Positions 39,278-45,983 of a DNA stretch of 64,000 nt are shown here, piece by piece. The position numbers and the translations under genes were made by a program. Position 1 is the first letter of the stretch. Every line of letters starts with the position of its first letter. This DNA comes from Caldicellulosiruptor diazotrophicus (GTDB taxonomy: Bacteria; Bacillota; Thermoanaerobacteria; Caldicellulosiruptorales; Caldicellulosiruptoraceae), in NCBI RefSeq assembly GCF_017347585.1, contig NZ_AP024480.1:1014001-1078000 (forward strand), written 5' to 3'. The notes below the pieces were generated by a model that ran no database searches, had not been told where the DNA came from, and saw only the letters and a program-made list of their open reading frames with translations.

Positions 39278-39335
39278 TGCTCCGAACATCTTTTATGAAT
39301 CTATAGAAAGAAAATTAAAATAGGTGTTCGGAGCA
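39278..39335. repeat. Long-loop perfect inverted repeat
   Basis: TGCTCCGAACA (39278-39288) and TGTTCGGAGCA (39325-39335) are perfect complements around a 36-base loop. It lies between yjbQ and the tRNA-Leu promoter. No T-run follows on either strand, so it is not a standard terminator, though it may end the upstream transcript. Confidence 0.6.
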
Positions 39336-39348
39336 AAAACCTTTACAT

Positions 39349-39377
39349 TTGACAAAGAAGAAAGCTTGTGCTAAAAT
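39349..39377 (+). promoter_or_regulatory. Promoter of tRNA-Leu(UAG)
   Basis: TTGACA (39349-39354), a 17-bp spacer and TAAAAT (39372-39377), 17 bp before the tRNA. Confidence 0.75.
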
Positions 39378-39394
39378 ATAATACGCAAAAACAA

Positions 39395-39479
39395 GCGGGT
39401 ATGGCGGAATTGGCAGACGCGCTAGACTTAGGATCTAGTGGCAACAGCCGTGGGGGTTCAAGTCCCTCTACCCGCACCA
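39395..39479 (+). tRNA. tRNA-Leu (anticodon UAG)
   Basis: A class II tRNA with acceptor GCGGGTA/TACCCGC, anticodon arm CTAGA-CTTAGGA-TCTAG (TAG at 39429-39431), a variable arm, T-arm GGTTCAAGTCC and CCA at 39477-39479. Confidence 0.97.
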
Positions 39480-39492
39480 AAGGAAAAATATC

Positions 39493-39521
39493 TTGACAAA
39501 AACAAATGAAATCATTAAAAT
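39493..39521 (+). promoter_or_regulatory. Original host promoter of tRNA-Leu(UAA), now reading into the element
   Basis: TTGACA (39493-39498), 17 bp, TAAAAT (39516-39521). The -10 is inside the 60-bp duplicated block. After integration this promoter reads through the tRNA 5' half into the integrase gene, and I see no terminator before 39754. Confidence 0.7.
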
Positions 39522-39573
39522 ATATAATTGCGATGCCGGAGTGGCGGAACTGGCAGACGCACAGGACTTAAAA
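39514..39573 (+). repeat. Left attachment-site repeat (60 bp)
   Basis: Identical for 60 bp to 47375-47434. The block spans the -10 promoter element and the tRNA-Leu(UAA) 5' half up to the last base of the anticodon loop. It marks the left end of the integrated element; the crossover lies somewhere in the block. Confidence 0.9.
39535..39573 (+). pseudogene. 5' half of tRNA-Leu(UAA), severed by the element
   Basis: Matches bases 1-39 of the complete tRNA-Leu(UAA) at 47396 through the anticodon loop CTTAAAA, then diverges (CTACCAAAT...). The 3' half, including the variable arm, T-arm and acceptor strand, is missing here, so this copy cannot form a tRNA. It is a relic of integration. Confidence 0.92.
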
Positions 39574-39753
39574 CTACCAAATATGGATGTAATTAGAAAC
39601 TAAGAATTATCAAGGCTTTGAACATTTTAAATTTACACAATTGAGTAAAAAGGTCTGTTATGGTCATGAAATAAAAACAGGAGAACAAAGTATTATCCAA
39701 ACGCAGCCACCAAACACCAAAAGAATAAAAGTAGGTGTGAGGTGGTTTTTATT

Positions 39754-40713
39754 ATGCCTAAACAACTCAAAGTCAACAATTCAAATTCAGATTGGGAAGA
39801 CGCATTACAGCTTTTCTTATCTTACAAAAAAGCACAAGGTAGAAGTGATTTAACGATTAGGGACTATGAACGTCACATCAGTTCATTTTTTAGACGTTAC
39901 CCAGATTGCTTTAATGACACAGAGAAGTTAAGAAAGTGTTTGATTGAGTATTTATCGCAACCAATGAAACCAGTGACTTACAATCTAAGAATGAAAAACT
40001 TGAAAGCCTTTTTAAATTGGTGTGTTGAAGAAGGGATTATTCCGTCAAATCCCATTGCTAAATTCAAGCCAAGAAAGACAGATGACAGAATTGTTGAAAT
40101 TGACATTGAAACACTTCAAAAGCTACTCCAGTTACCAAACAGAAAAACATTTGCTGGTTTACGTGATTATGCATTGATGTTATTGACACTTGACACAGGA
40201 ATAAGACCGAAAGAAGCCTTTTCTTTGCTAAAAGACCATTTTGATTTTAAGAATTTGCAGGTTGTAATTCCTTCAGATGTAGCAAAGACAAGAGTATCAA
40301 GAGTGTTGCCAATCTCACCAGTAACAGCAAACGCAATTAAAAAACTCATATCTTCAAGACATCCCAAATGGGATGACAGCGTTCCTGTATTTTGTTCAGT
40401 ATCAGGAAAGCCTTTAAACAGGTATAGATGGAATGAAAGAATGAGAGAGTATAGTAAACAATTAGGTGTGAAAATAAGACCATATGATTTAAGGCATATG
40501 TTTGCTTTGCTGTATCTCAAAAATGGTGGTTATGAATTGAGTTTGCAAAAGATAATGGGACATACAACATTGGAAATGACAAAAAAGTACGTCCACTTTA
40601 CCCAGAAAGACCTACAAGAAATTCATGCTAAGGCAACACCGATTAACACTTTGCTAAAACAACCCTTAAACAGGGTTGGAAATATAAAAAATCAAAATAA
40701 AAAGAAGGAGTGA
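39754..40713 (+). CDS. Tyrosine recombinase / integrase
   Basis: Catalyses element integration and excision. The ~319-residue protein has an N-terminal SAM-like core-binding domain (about 15-105) and a catalytic domain. Catalytic residues are visible as Arg in TLDTGIRPKEAF, Arg in PYDLRHMFAL, His in IMGHTTLEMTKKY and the Tyr of KKYVHF. The first His of the usual HxxR box is Tyr here (YDLR). GAGGTGG with 9-base spacing selects ATG 39754; a GTG at 39742 overlaps that site. The gene reads away from the left attachment site, and its stop overlaps the next gene's Shine-Dalgarno. Confidence 0.93.
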   Translation: MPKQLKVNNSNSDWEDALQLFLSYKKAQGRSDLTIRDYERHISSFFRRYPDCFNDTEKLRKCLIEYLSQPMKPVTYNLRMKNLKAFLNWCVEEGIIPSNPIAKFKPRKTDDRIVEIDIETLQKLLQLPNRKTFAGLRDYALMLLTLDTGIRPKEAFSLLKDHFDFKNLQVVIPSDVAKTRVSRVLPISPVTANAIKKLISSRHPKWDDSVPVFCSVSGKPLNRYRWNERMREYSKQLGVKIRPYDLRHMFALLYLKNGGYELSLQKIMGHTTLEMTKKYVHFTQKDLQEIHAKATPINTLLKQPLNRVGNIKNQNKKKE

Positions 40714-40721
40714 GTTTAAAG

Positions 40722-41051
40722 ATGTTATACCATTTTTATGATGAGGAAAACAAAATAGACTTCTTTGTTGGCTACAGTGACGTGTTTAAAGACAATCAGG
40801 TTGCAGGTGGTGGTTGTTTAATTTTAGAGGAAATGGGCATTAAAAATGTTTATCTTCAAGTGAACAGAAAAATTGACAGAGACAAAAGAATAAAAGCGTG
40901 GTTTAAGCTATTAGAAGGGATTGATAAGGCTTTAGGAATGTTACCATCTCAAAGTAGTGTTGTAAGAGTGTATGCCAACGAGGACAAGCTTTCAGGTGTA
41001 ATTGCTGTAGTGGACGAAAAAGAAGACGCAGAAGTTGTAATGACATACTGA
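40722..41051 (+). CDS. Element-encoded small protein, unknown
   Basis: A 109-residue soluble protein: MLYHFYDEENKIDFFVGYSD, then VAGGGCLILEEMGIKNVYLQ and a terminal SGVIAVVDEKEDAEVVMTY. AAGGAGTG, which includes the integrase stop codon, gives ATG 40722; the upstream GTG at 40710 overlaps it. It is probably co-transcribed with the integrase. I recognise no domain. It could be a recombination directionality, defence or counter-defence factor, but nothing in the sequence decides this. Confidence 0.7.
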   Translation: MLYHFYDEENKIDFFVGYSDVFKDNQVAGGGCLILEEMGIKNVYLQVNRKIDRDKRIKAWFKLLEGIDKALGMLPSQSSVVRVYANEDKLSGVIAVVDEKEDAEVVMTY

Positions 41052-41321
41052 GATAAAAAAGTTGTATGCACAAGTTTAAAAATTGTATTATGTAAACCTT
41101 ATCAATACAGAACAAATGTTTTTGTATACCCAAACAGGGTATGGTATTAGAAAGAAAATCAGTAATACCAAGCAATTGAATTGATAGCAAAATGCACAAT
41201 AAAAATGAAGTATTCACTATCATGTGACGTTATCACTACCTTTTATTTCAATAGTATCAAGCCTTTTAAAATAGTGCATTTTTCACAACACAGCTAAAAA
41301 TAGGGTTTTTTACAACATTTG

Positions 41322-41330
41322 TGGTATAAT
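41322..41330 (+). promoter_or_regulatory. Extended -10 promoter upstream of the XRE gene
   Basis: TGGTATAAT, an extended -10. The predicted transcript starts about 35 bp before the hairpin at 41373. Confidence 0.45.
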
Positions 41331-41372
41331 AGTATATAGAAGGGTAAAAAGTGAACACACAAATTTTAAAAA

Positions 41373-41425
41373 AAAGCTGCCTTCAGAAGAAGTTTTAAGC
41401 TTCTTTTGGGGCAGCTTTTATTTTT
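41373..41425 (+). terminator. Terminator/attenuator in the leader of the XRE gene
   Basis: AAAGCTGCC / GGCAGCTTT (41373-41381 and 41410-41418) with inner AAGAAG/CTTCTT, followed by TTATTTTT. It lies between the putative promoter and the XRE ATG at 41455. Confidence 0.75.
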
Positions 41426-41454
41426 GAAAAACACAGGAAAGGAGTTGATTTAAA

Positions 41455-41667
41455 ATGACGAAATTAGAGTATTTGAAGAAACAGCATAATTTATCATCAG
41501 CAAAGCTATCTTTGGCAGCTGGTATCAATTACACTTTGTTGACTTCAATTGAAAGAGGGGAAAGAAAAGCTTATCCAAAGGTAAAAAAGAGATTGGCTAA
41601 ATTTTTCAATGTGCCAGAAGATGAGTTGTTCAATGAAGATGGGTCTTTAAAAGAGATTGAGGATTAA
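41455..41667 (+). CDS. XRE/Cro-CI family helix-turn-helix regulator
   Basis: A 70-residue single-domain DNA-binding protein: TKLEYLKKQHNLSSAKLSLAAGIN, with the recognition-helix region YTLLTSIERGERKAYPK and an acidic tail. AAAGGAG lies before the ATG. Its size fits a Cro/CI-like or plasmid copy-control regulator. It follows a leader with a terminator and precedes the 12-bp repeats and the excisionase-like gene. Confidence 0.88.
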   Translation: MTKLEYLKKQHNLSSAKLSLAAGINYTLLTSIERGERKAYPKVKKRLAKFFNVPEDELFNEDGSLKEIED

Positions 41668-41962
41668 TCTTTTTTTCAAGTAACAATTGTGCAAAATCAC
41701 GATTTTTAGAGGCAATTTATAGTTTTTAGAGGAAAAATTTTGAATCTGCATTTAATAAATGCAGTGTTTTAAGGGTGTAAGGCAATTATGCAAAACTAAG
41801 TAACAGCAAAAGTAACAACAAAAGTAATAGATAACAAAAACATAAACTTTGATACACAAATTTGATATAATATATTATGTGAGAAACAAAAAGGTAACAC
41901 AATATATTGGACAGAAAACAAGTTTGTTATATTGAAAAAAACAAAAATTGGGGGGTTATAAA
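41668..41962 (+). other. Regulatory gap between the XRE and excisionase-like genes
   Basis: No gene is seen. The gap contains three 12-bp tandem repeats (41797-41832) and a promoter candidate, TTGATA (41849-41854) and TATTAT (41873-41878) with 18-bp spacing, directed at the gene at 41963. Confidence 0.5.
41797..41832 (+). repeat. Three tandem 12-bp repeats (iteron-like)
   Basis: TAAGTAACAGCA, AAAGTAACAACA and AAAGTAATAGAT in exact 12-bp register. They lie just upstream of the excisionase-like gene promoter and could bind the XRE or excisionase-like protein or the replication protein. Confidence 0.6.
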
Positions 41963-42142
41963 ATGAATGATTATGAAAAGTTAACCTATACTCCAAAAGA
42001 GACGGCACAGGTATTGGGACTGAGTTTGACGACAGTTTTCAGACTTATCAAGAACAAAGAGATACCTGTAATCAGGGTCGGTAGGAAAGTTTTGATTCCT
42101 AAGGATAAGCTTAAAGAGTGGATAGACAAAGTAACACAATAA
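41963..42142 (+). CDS. Excisionase-family (MerR-like) HTH protein
   Basis: A 59-residue winged-helix protein: YTPKETAQVLGLSLTTVFRLIKN, then IPVIRVGRKVLIPKDKLKEWID. This is the standard DNA-binding/excisionase family pattern. GGGGGG precedes ATG 41963; the in-frame codons upstream lie within that site. In integrative elements such proteins bend DNA for excision or regulate replication. The exact role is inferred. Confidence 0.88.
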   Translation: MNDYEKLTYTPKETAQVLGLSLTTVFRLIKNKEIPVIRVGRKVLIPKDKLKEWIDKVTQ

Positions 42143-42148
42143 TGGTTT

Positions 42149-42167
42149 GGGGTGGGGGTGGGGTGGG
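42149..42167 (+). other. G-quadruplex-forming sequence
   Basis: Four G-runs (4, 5, 4 and 3 G) separated by single T residues, 7 bp after the excisionase-like gene in otherwise AT-rich DNA. Loops of one base give a very stable predicted quadruplex on the plus strand or its RNA. Confidence 0.7.
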
Positions 42168-42360
42168 AAAAAAATAGGCTTTGATTACAAAGCCATTTGC
42201 TACATTTTTTTATCTTTTTAATTCTTTTTTTTCGCTTTTTATTATTAAACTTCATTAATTTTAATTTTATTGCATCTCTTTTTAAAAGTCAACACGATTT
42301 TAATAAAAACTTTGAGGATTTGGCATTTATTTTTGTTTTCTCTTTAAAAAATACTAAAGG
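42168..42360 (+). other. Strongly AT-rich, T-tract-rich stretch before the replication gene
   Basis: About 190 bp with no gene, dominated by T-tracts (TTTTTTATC, TTCTTTTTTTTCG, TTTTATTATT). It could be a DNA-unwinding element beside the G-rich run and the replication gene. This is an inference from composition. Confidence 0.4.
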
Positions 42361-42372
42361 AGGTAGAACACA

Positions 42373-44244
42373 ATGGATATTTTAAAAACTAATACATCTA
42401 ATCTACAGTCTTTGGAAAGTGAAGAAGCAGTCATTGGTGCTATGCTTCTTAGTAAAGAAGCAATATCAGAGGTTGCAGAGATCTTAAGAGAAGAAGATTT
42501 TGCAACTCCAGAGCTAAAAGAAGTTTTTTCTGCTATCATGGACCTTTTTAAAGAAGGCAAGCCCATAGATGTTATAACAGTTTCAGAACGGCTAAGGGAA
42601 AGAGGAAGCTATGATGTTGTAGGTGGGAGTGAATATCTAACTAACCTTATTATAAACACTCCCACAACAGCAAATGTTATGTATTATGCAAAGATAGTTA
42701 AAGAAAAATCTATACAGCGCAAAATGATAAAAAAAGGTGAGCTGCTTTTGAAAGATTTACAAGAAGGGAATCTTGAACAAGCAAAGCAGCTTTTGAAAGA
42801 TATGGAGGCAATAACAAATGAAGCATTTCAAGTTAAAGAAGAAGCGGGATTAATTTTGACGTCTGCTTCAGAACTTTTACAAAAAGACTTAACACCTGTA
42901 GATTTTTTGATAGGCGAGATAATACCACGTGAAGGGATCACGATTATTGCAGGCAACGAAAAAATAGGCAAAAGTTGGTTTGCTTTGCAACTTGCTTGTG
43001 CTCTTGCTACAGGTCAGGATTTTTTAGGTTTTTTGCCTAAAAAGAATTACAAGGTGCTATATTTAGCACTGGAAGACACAGAAAGACGTATAAAAGACAG
43101 ATTGTTGACATTAGGTTTTCCAGGAAGTGACAATCTGAAATTTATTACTAAGGATGACAAAAAAATTGAAGCATTAAACCTTGAACGGTTGGAGCATATC
43201 ATAAAGAAGAACAATATTGAAGTTGTATTTGTAGATACATTAAAAGTTTTTAAAGTAAAAATGAAAATTATTGAAAATTTAAGAAAGAATACTTATGAGC
43301 AAGACTATGAAGTAATCTTAGGTTTGCAGAATTTGTGCGTTGAAACAGGGGCGACATTGATATTATTGCATCATACCAAGAAAAGTGCTGTCGATGATTT
43401 TGTAGAAGGTGTGCTTGGTCGTGTGACAGCAGCAGTTGATACTATTTTACATCTACAAAGACAGCGTGGCGAGGTAGAGGCTTGTTTACGTATTACTGGA
43501 CGTGACGTAGAAGAACAGGAATTAGCTTTAAGATTTGAAAATAGTTTTTGGATACTATTGGGAACTGCAAAAGAACATAAATTATCAAAAGAAAGAAGGG
43601 AAATTCTAGAGGCTATCAGGGACTTAGGCGGTGCAGCAACACCAAAACAAGTAGCAGAATACTTAGGCAAGAACAGAACCACAACTAATAGATTGCTACT
43701 TAAAATGTCAAGCGCAGGTTTAATAAAATCTGTGAATGGTCTTTATGTGTTAGCTGAAAGCGAAGAGAGCGACAACAATTCTATGAATACAATGAACTCT
43801 GTGAAGAGCGTGAACTCTGTGAAGAGTGTGAAGAGTGTGAACTCTGTGAATCCCATAAGCTGGAATTCACACTTTTCTATTAACTTAGAGCCAAGTGTGA
43901 ACTCTGTAAAAGCCTTATCAGATGTGGATTTAAAGAATCAGAGTTCACAGAGTTCACAGAGTTCACACTTTTTAAACAGCACTAATGAGAATGTTGAGGC
44001 AATTAAGCAAAAAATAAGGAAAATAGAGATAAGTAAGACAGACCAAAAAATTATATTTTATACGACTGAGAAGGTAACAACGCAAGAAGTTGACACATTC
44101 TTTTCACATCAACAAATGCCCTGTTTGAAATGCAACACATTACTTGGATATACACCGGCTATTGGTGGGTATTATTGTAAAAATTGTAATGAAATTATTG
44201 CGGTAGAAGTGAAACACACCGAACCAGTATTAGCTTTTGTTTAG
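42373..44244 (+). CDS. Replication protein: DnaB-N domain + RecA-fold ATPase + winged helix + zinc ribbon
   Basis: A 623-residue protein. Residues 12-110 resemble the DnaB helicase N-terminal domain (ESEEAVIGAMLLSKEAISEV). Residues 175-395 are a RepA-type RecA-fold ATPase with Walker A IIAGNEKIGKSWFALQLA, Walker B VVFVDT and an LLHHTKKS sensor. Residues 405-460 look like a winged helix. About 468-494 is an S-V-N/S-V-K repeat encoded by 9-bp DNA repeats. The C-terminus has a CLKC...CKNC zinc ribbon. AAAGGAGG precedes the ATG. It is most likely the element's replication initiator/helicase; this is the signature gene of an autonomously replicating or integrative plasmid. Confidence 0.85.
   Translation: MDILKTNTSNLQSLESEEAVIGAMLLSKEAISEVAEILREEDFATPELKEVFSAIMDLFKEGKPIDVITVSERLRERGSYDVVGGSEYLTNLIINTPTTANVMYYAKIVKEKSIQRKMIKKGELLLKDLQEGNLEQAKQLLKDMEAITNEAFQVKEEAGLILTSASELLQKDLTPVDFLIGEIIPREGITIIAGNEKIGKSWFALQLACALATGQDFLGFLPKKNYKVLYLALEDTERRIKDRLLTLGFPGSDNLKFITKDDKKIEALNLERLEHIIKKNNIEVVFVDTLKVFKVKMKIIENLRKNTYEQDYEVILGLQNLCVETGATLILLHHTKKSAVDDFVEGVLGRVTAAVDTILHLQRQRGEVEACLRITGRDVEEQELALRFENSFWILLGTAKEHKLSKERREILEAIRDLGGAATPKQVAEYLGKNRTTTNRLLLKMSSAGLIKSVNGLYVLAESEESDNNSMNTMNSVKSVNSVKSVKSVNSVNPISWNSHFSINLEPSVNSVKALSDVDLKNQSSQSSQSSHFLNSTNENVEAIKQKIRKIEISKTDQKIIFYTTEKVTTQEVDTFFSHQQMPCLKCNTLLGYTPAIGGYYCKNCNEIIAVEVKHTEPVLAFV
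43783..43854 (+). repeat. Eight 9-bp iteron-like direct repeats inside the replication gene
   Basis: Units in exact 9-bp register: two variant units, then GTGAACTCT and GTGAAGAGY in alternation. Adjacent units form small CTCT-GTGA-AGAG hairpins. They encode the S-V-N/S-V-K peptide. Confidence 0.8.
43897..43966. repeat. Opposed copies of the 9-bp iteron
   Basis: One more GTGAACTCT (43897-43905) and three inverted copies AGAGTTCAC in tandem (43940-43966). Together with the direct array upstream they make a large dyad that could form a long hairpin. Confidence 0.75.
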
Positions 44245-44333
44245 TTTAGTTTTAAAGCTGTGTCTGTGTGTATGTGCCTGTGCCTTAGCAGATTAGCCTA
44301 CCCATTGGGGATTTAAAAAACAACAACATTATA

Positions 44334-44366
44334 AAAGCAGCCAATAAAGGCTGCTTTTTGTTTTTT
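44334..44366 (+). terminator. Terminator after the replication gene
   Basis: AAAGCAGCC / GGCTGCTTT around AATAAA, followed by TTGTTTTTT. Confidence 0.85.
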
Positions 44367-44398
44367 AACACATCAATAACAAAAGAGAGGTGTTTTAA

Positions 44399-44635
44399 AT
44401 GATATGGATTTTAGCTTTGTATTTTTTGATTCTTTTAGTCTTTCTACCAGCTTATTTCTGGGTAAAACAAAAAGATATTGTTTGTTCACTTCAACACAGC
44501 TTGTTTTTGGCAATTAGTGCTATGTTTGACAATGTGTTTTTAATTGCAGCTGGGATTTGGGTTGTGATTATTTTAACAGTGTCTCTAATTGGGCTAATAC
44601 AAACAAACAGAAAACAAAGGGGGTCTTTATCATGA
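44399..44635 (+). CDS. Small membrane protein of the element, unknown
   Basis: A 78-residue protein with two hydrophobic segments: residues 2-20 (IWILALYFLILLVFLPAYF) and 45-68 (VFLIAAGIWVVIILTVSLIGLI). It has a positively charged tail (TNRKQRG). GAGAGGTG lies before the ATG. The stop overlaps the next gene's start region (ATGATG), which suggests a translationally coupled pair. I recognise no family; toxin, immunity or anchoring roles are all open. Confidence 0.65.
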   Translation: MIWILALYFLILLVFLPAYFWVKQKDIVCSLQHSLFLAISAMFDNVFLIAAGIWVVIILTVSLIGLIQTNRKQRGSLS

Positions 44636-44793
44636 TGACAAAAACAAAGAGAAATTACATTGATGAGTGGTATTTTTTCAGAAACGACAAGGGTAAAATT
44701 CAATACCATTCTCTTTGTGAGAAGTGTAAAAACAATTGCAAACAGAGTTTTAGAGTGAAAGAAATACATTGTCCAAAATATATTGCCAAGTAG
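44632..44793 (+). CDS. Small Cys-rich protein of the element, unknown
   Basis: A 53-residue basic protein: MMTKTKRNYIDEWYFFRNDK, then SLCEKCKNNCKQSFRVKEIHCPKYIAK. C-x2-C-x3-C plus a later Cys suggests a small zinc-binding module. AGGGGG precedes two adjacent ATGs (44632 and 44635). The first overlaps the stop of the membrane protein gene, so the two are probably coupled. The function is unknown. Confidence 0.6.
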   Translation: MMTKTKRNYIDEWYFFRNDKGKIQYHSLCEKCKNNCKQSFRVKEIHCPKYIAK

Positions 44794-44795
44794 TA

Positions 44796-44828
44796 AGAGA
44801 CCACCTTAGTTGTGGTCTCTTTTCTTTT
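44796..44828 (+). terminator. Terminator after the small-protein pair
   Basis: AGAGACCAC / GTGGTCTCT with a 7-base loop, then TTTTCTTTTCTT. Confidence 0.85.
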
Positions 44829-45587
44829 CTTAGCCACTTTGTAGAATTGCATACCCTACCAGCTTGAAATGTGCTTAAAAACTGAATGTGGTAGGGGAAA
44901 TAAAGGCAGTAACAAAAGTAAAATCAAAAGTTGATATAAATTATCAAATAAAAACTTCAAAGTAAATTATAGCACAAATTAAGTTTTAAAACTTTAAATG
45001 TTCAAGCAGCATTTATATTCTAAAACAAGCAAAAGTAAAATAATGGAATTCAAGAATTTATTCATATTGTGAATGTCAATCTATTTGATTGGTTTACTTT
45101 AAATTTTACTAAATGGCTTGAAACTTGAAGGATGGCAATTAAAGACAAAAACAAATTGTCCACTATAAAAAAAGATAATCATGCACTAAACTTTGAATAA
45201 TTATGAAAATCAATTGCCAAAGAAAAATTTAGAATAAAAGCCTTAAATTAAGCAAACTAAAAATAAAAAGAAATTAAACTTGAACAAAGAATGTATACAA
45301 CTTAAAACAAGTATTTCTTATTCTAAACAGCAAATAAGATTTAAAGAATCACAGTTAAAATTTTAAAGCATGGACTTTATTTTGCATTGTTCTTTGTGGT
45401 CTAAATGTGGTTATGACTTATTTTATCCTGTCCACATCTTTTAAGTCAAATCTATTCTTTGGCTGCTAATTTTAGCTTGACAAATTAGTCATGAGATTTT
45501 TAAAAAATATCATACGAAAAAAACGAAAAAAGGGTAAAAAGTCGGTTGACATTGGAAATATCAAGGCTTTTAAGACATAGCCCTTTT

Positions 45588-45631
45588 ACGAAAAAAGTAC
45601 GAAAAAAGTACGAAAAAAGTACGAAAAAAGT
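45588..45631 (+). repeat. Four tandem 11-bp A-tract repeats
   Basis: ACGAAAAAAGT repeated four times without interruption, preceded at 45513-45530 by two looser copies. A6 tracts every 11 bp, about one helical turn, predict strongly curved DNA. Confidence 0.85.
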
Positions 45632-45737
45632 CCAAAGGCATGTCATTTCTATGTTTGTGGTAATTCTCATTGATTTTACAAAGTATATTCCCGATTTTAA
45701 GGCTGAAAATCTAAAGTGTATTTGGAATTGTCAAGAT

Positions 45738-45920
45738 TTTAAAATACAGCCCCATAGACAAACAAAAATTAACAGGGGGGGGGGTATAAAGATATTACCC
45801 TGTCAATTTTTGAAGCTTATAAAGGCTTCTAAAACAATTTTTCTTGTGAAATTGCTTTGTAATTTAGACATATCAAGGGTTTAAAACATATCCTGACAAA
45901 TCAAGCAATATCAAGGTTTT
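45738..45920 (+). repeat. ~245-bp repeat, unit 1
   Basis: Ordered blocks: TTTAAAATACAGCC, GTATAAAGATATTACCC, GCTTATAAAGGCTT, then TATCAAGGGTTT and TATCAAGGTTTT 38 bp apart. A ten-G run precedes the second block in this unit only. Confidence 0.75.
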
Positions 45921-45983
45921 GGAGTTATTTTGCTGTTATTAAATTTTCCTGTCTAAAAGCTTATCACTAATTGTTGTTGAAAA

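Larger units (their letters stand above)
41052..41454 (+). other. Intergenic region with twin hairpins, promoter and attenuator-like terminator
   Basis: No gene is seen in these 403 bp. They hold two adjacent inverted repeats (ATACCC/GGGTAT at 41126-41142 and GGTATTA/TAATACC at 41143-41169), one TATCAAGCCTTT copy (41255-41266), an extended -10 TGGTATAAT (41322-41330) and a strong terminator hairpin (41373-41425) ahead of the XRE gene. Confidence 0.6.

Noticed and set aside
39535-39573. Functional second tRNA-Leu(UAA)
   Set aside because: Only bases 1-39 are present; the sequence after the anticodon loop has no complement to the acceptor or T-arm.
39641-39853. 70-codon frame overlapping the integrase start
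   Set aside because: It overlaps the integrase in another frame, has no ribosome site and no recognisable composition; the integrase is clearly the real gene.
43783-43966. CRISPR array
   Set aside because: Units are 9 bp and contiguous, inside a coding gene, with no spacers and no cas genes.
45546-45884. 112-codon open frame over the 11-bp repeats
   Set aside because: It runs through tandem A-tract repeats and part of a degenerate repeat unit, has no Shine-Dalgarno and encodes only low-complexity Lys-rich sequence; frame openness follows from the repeat.
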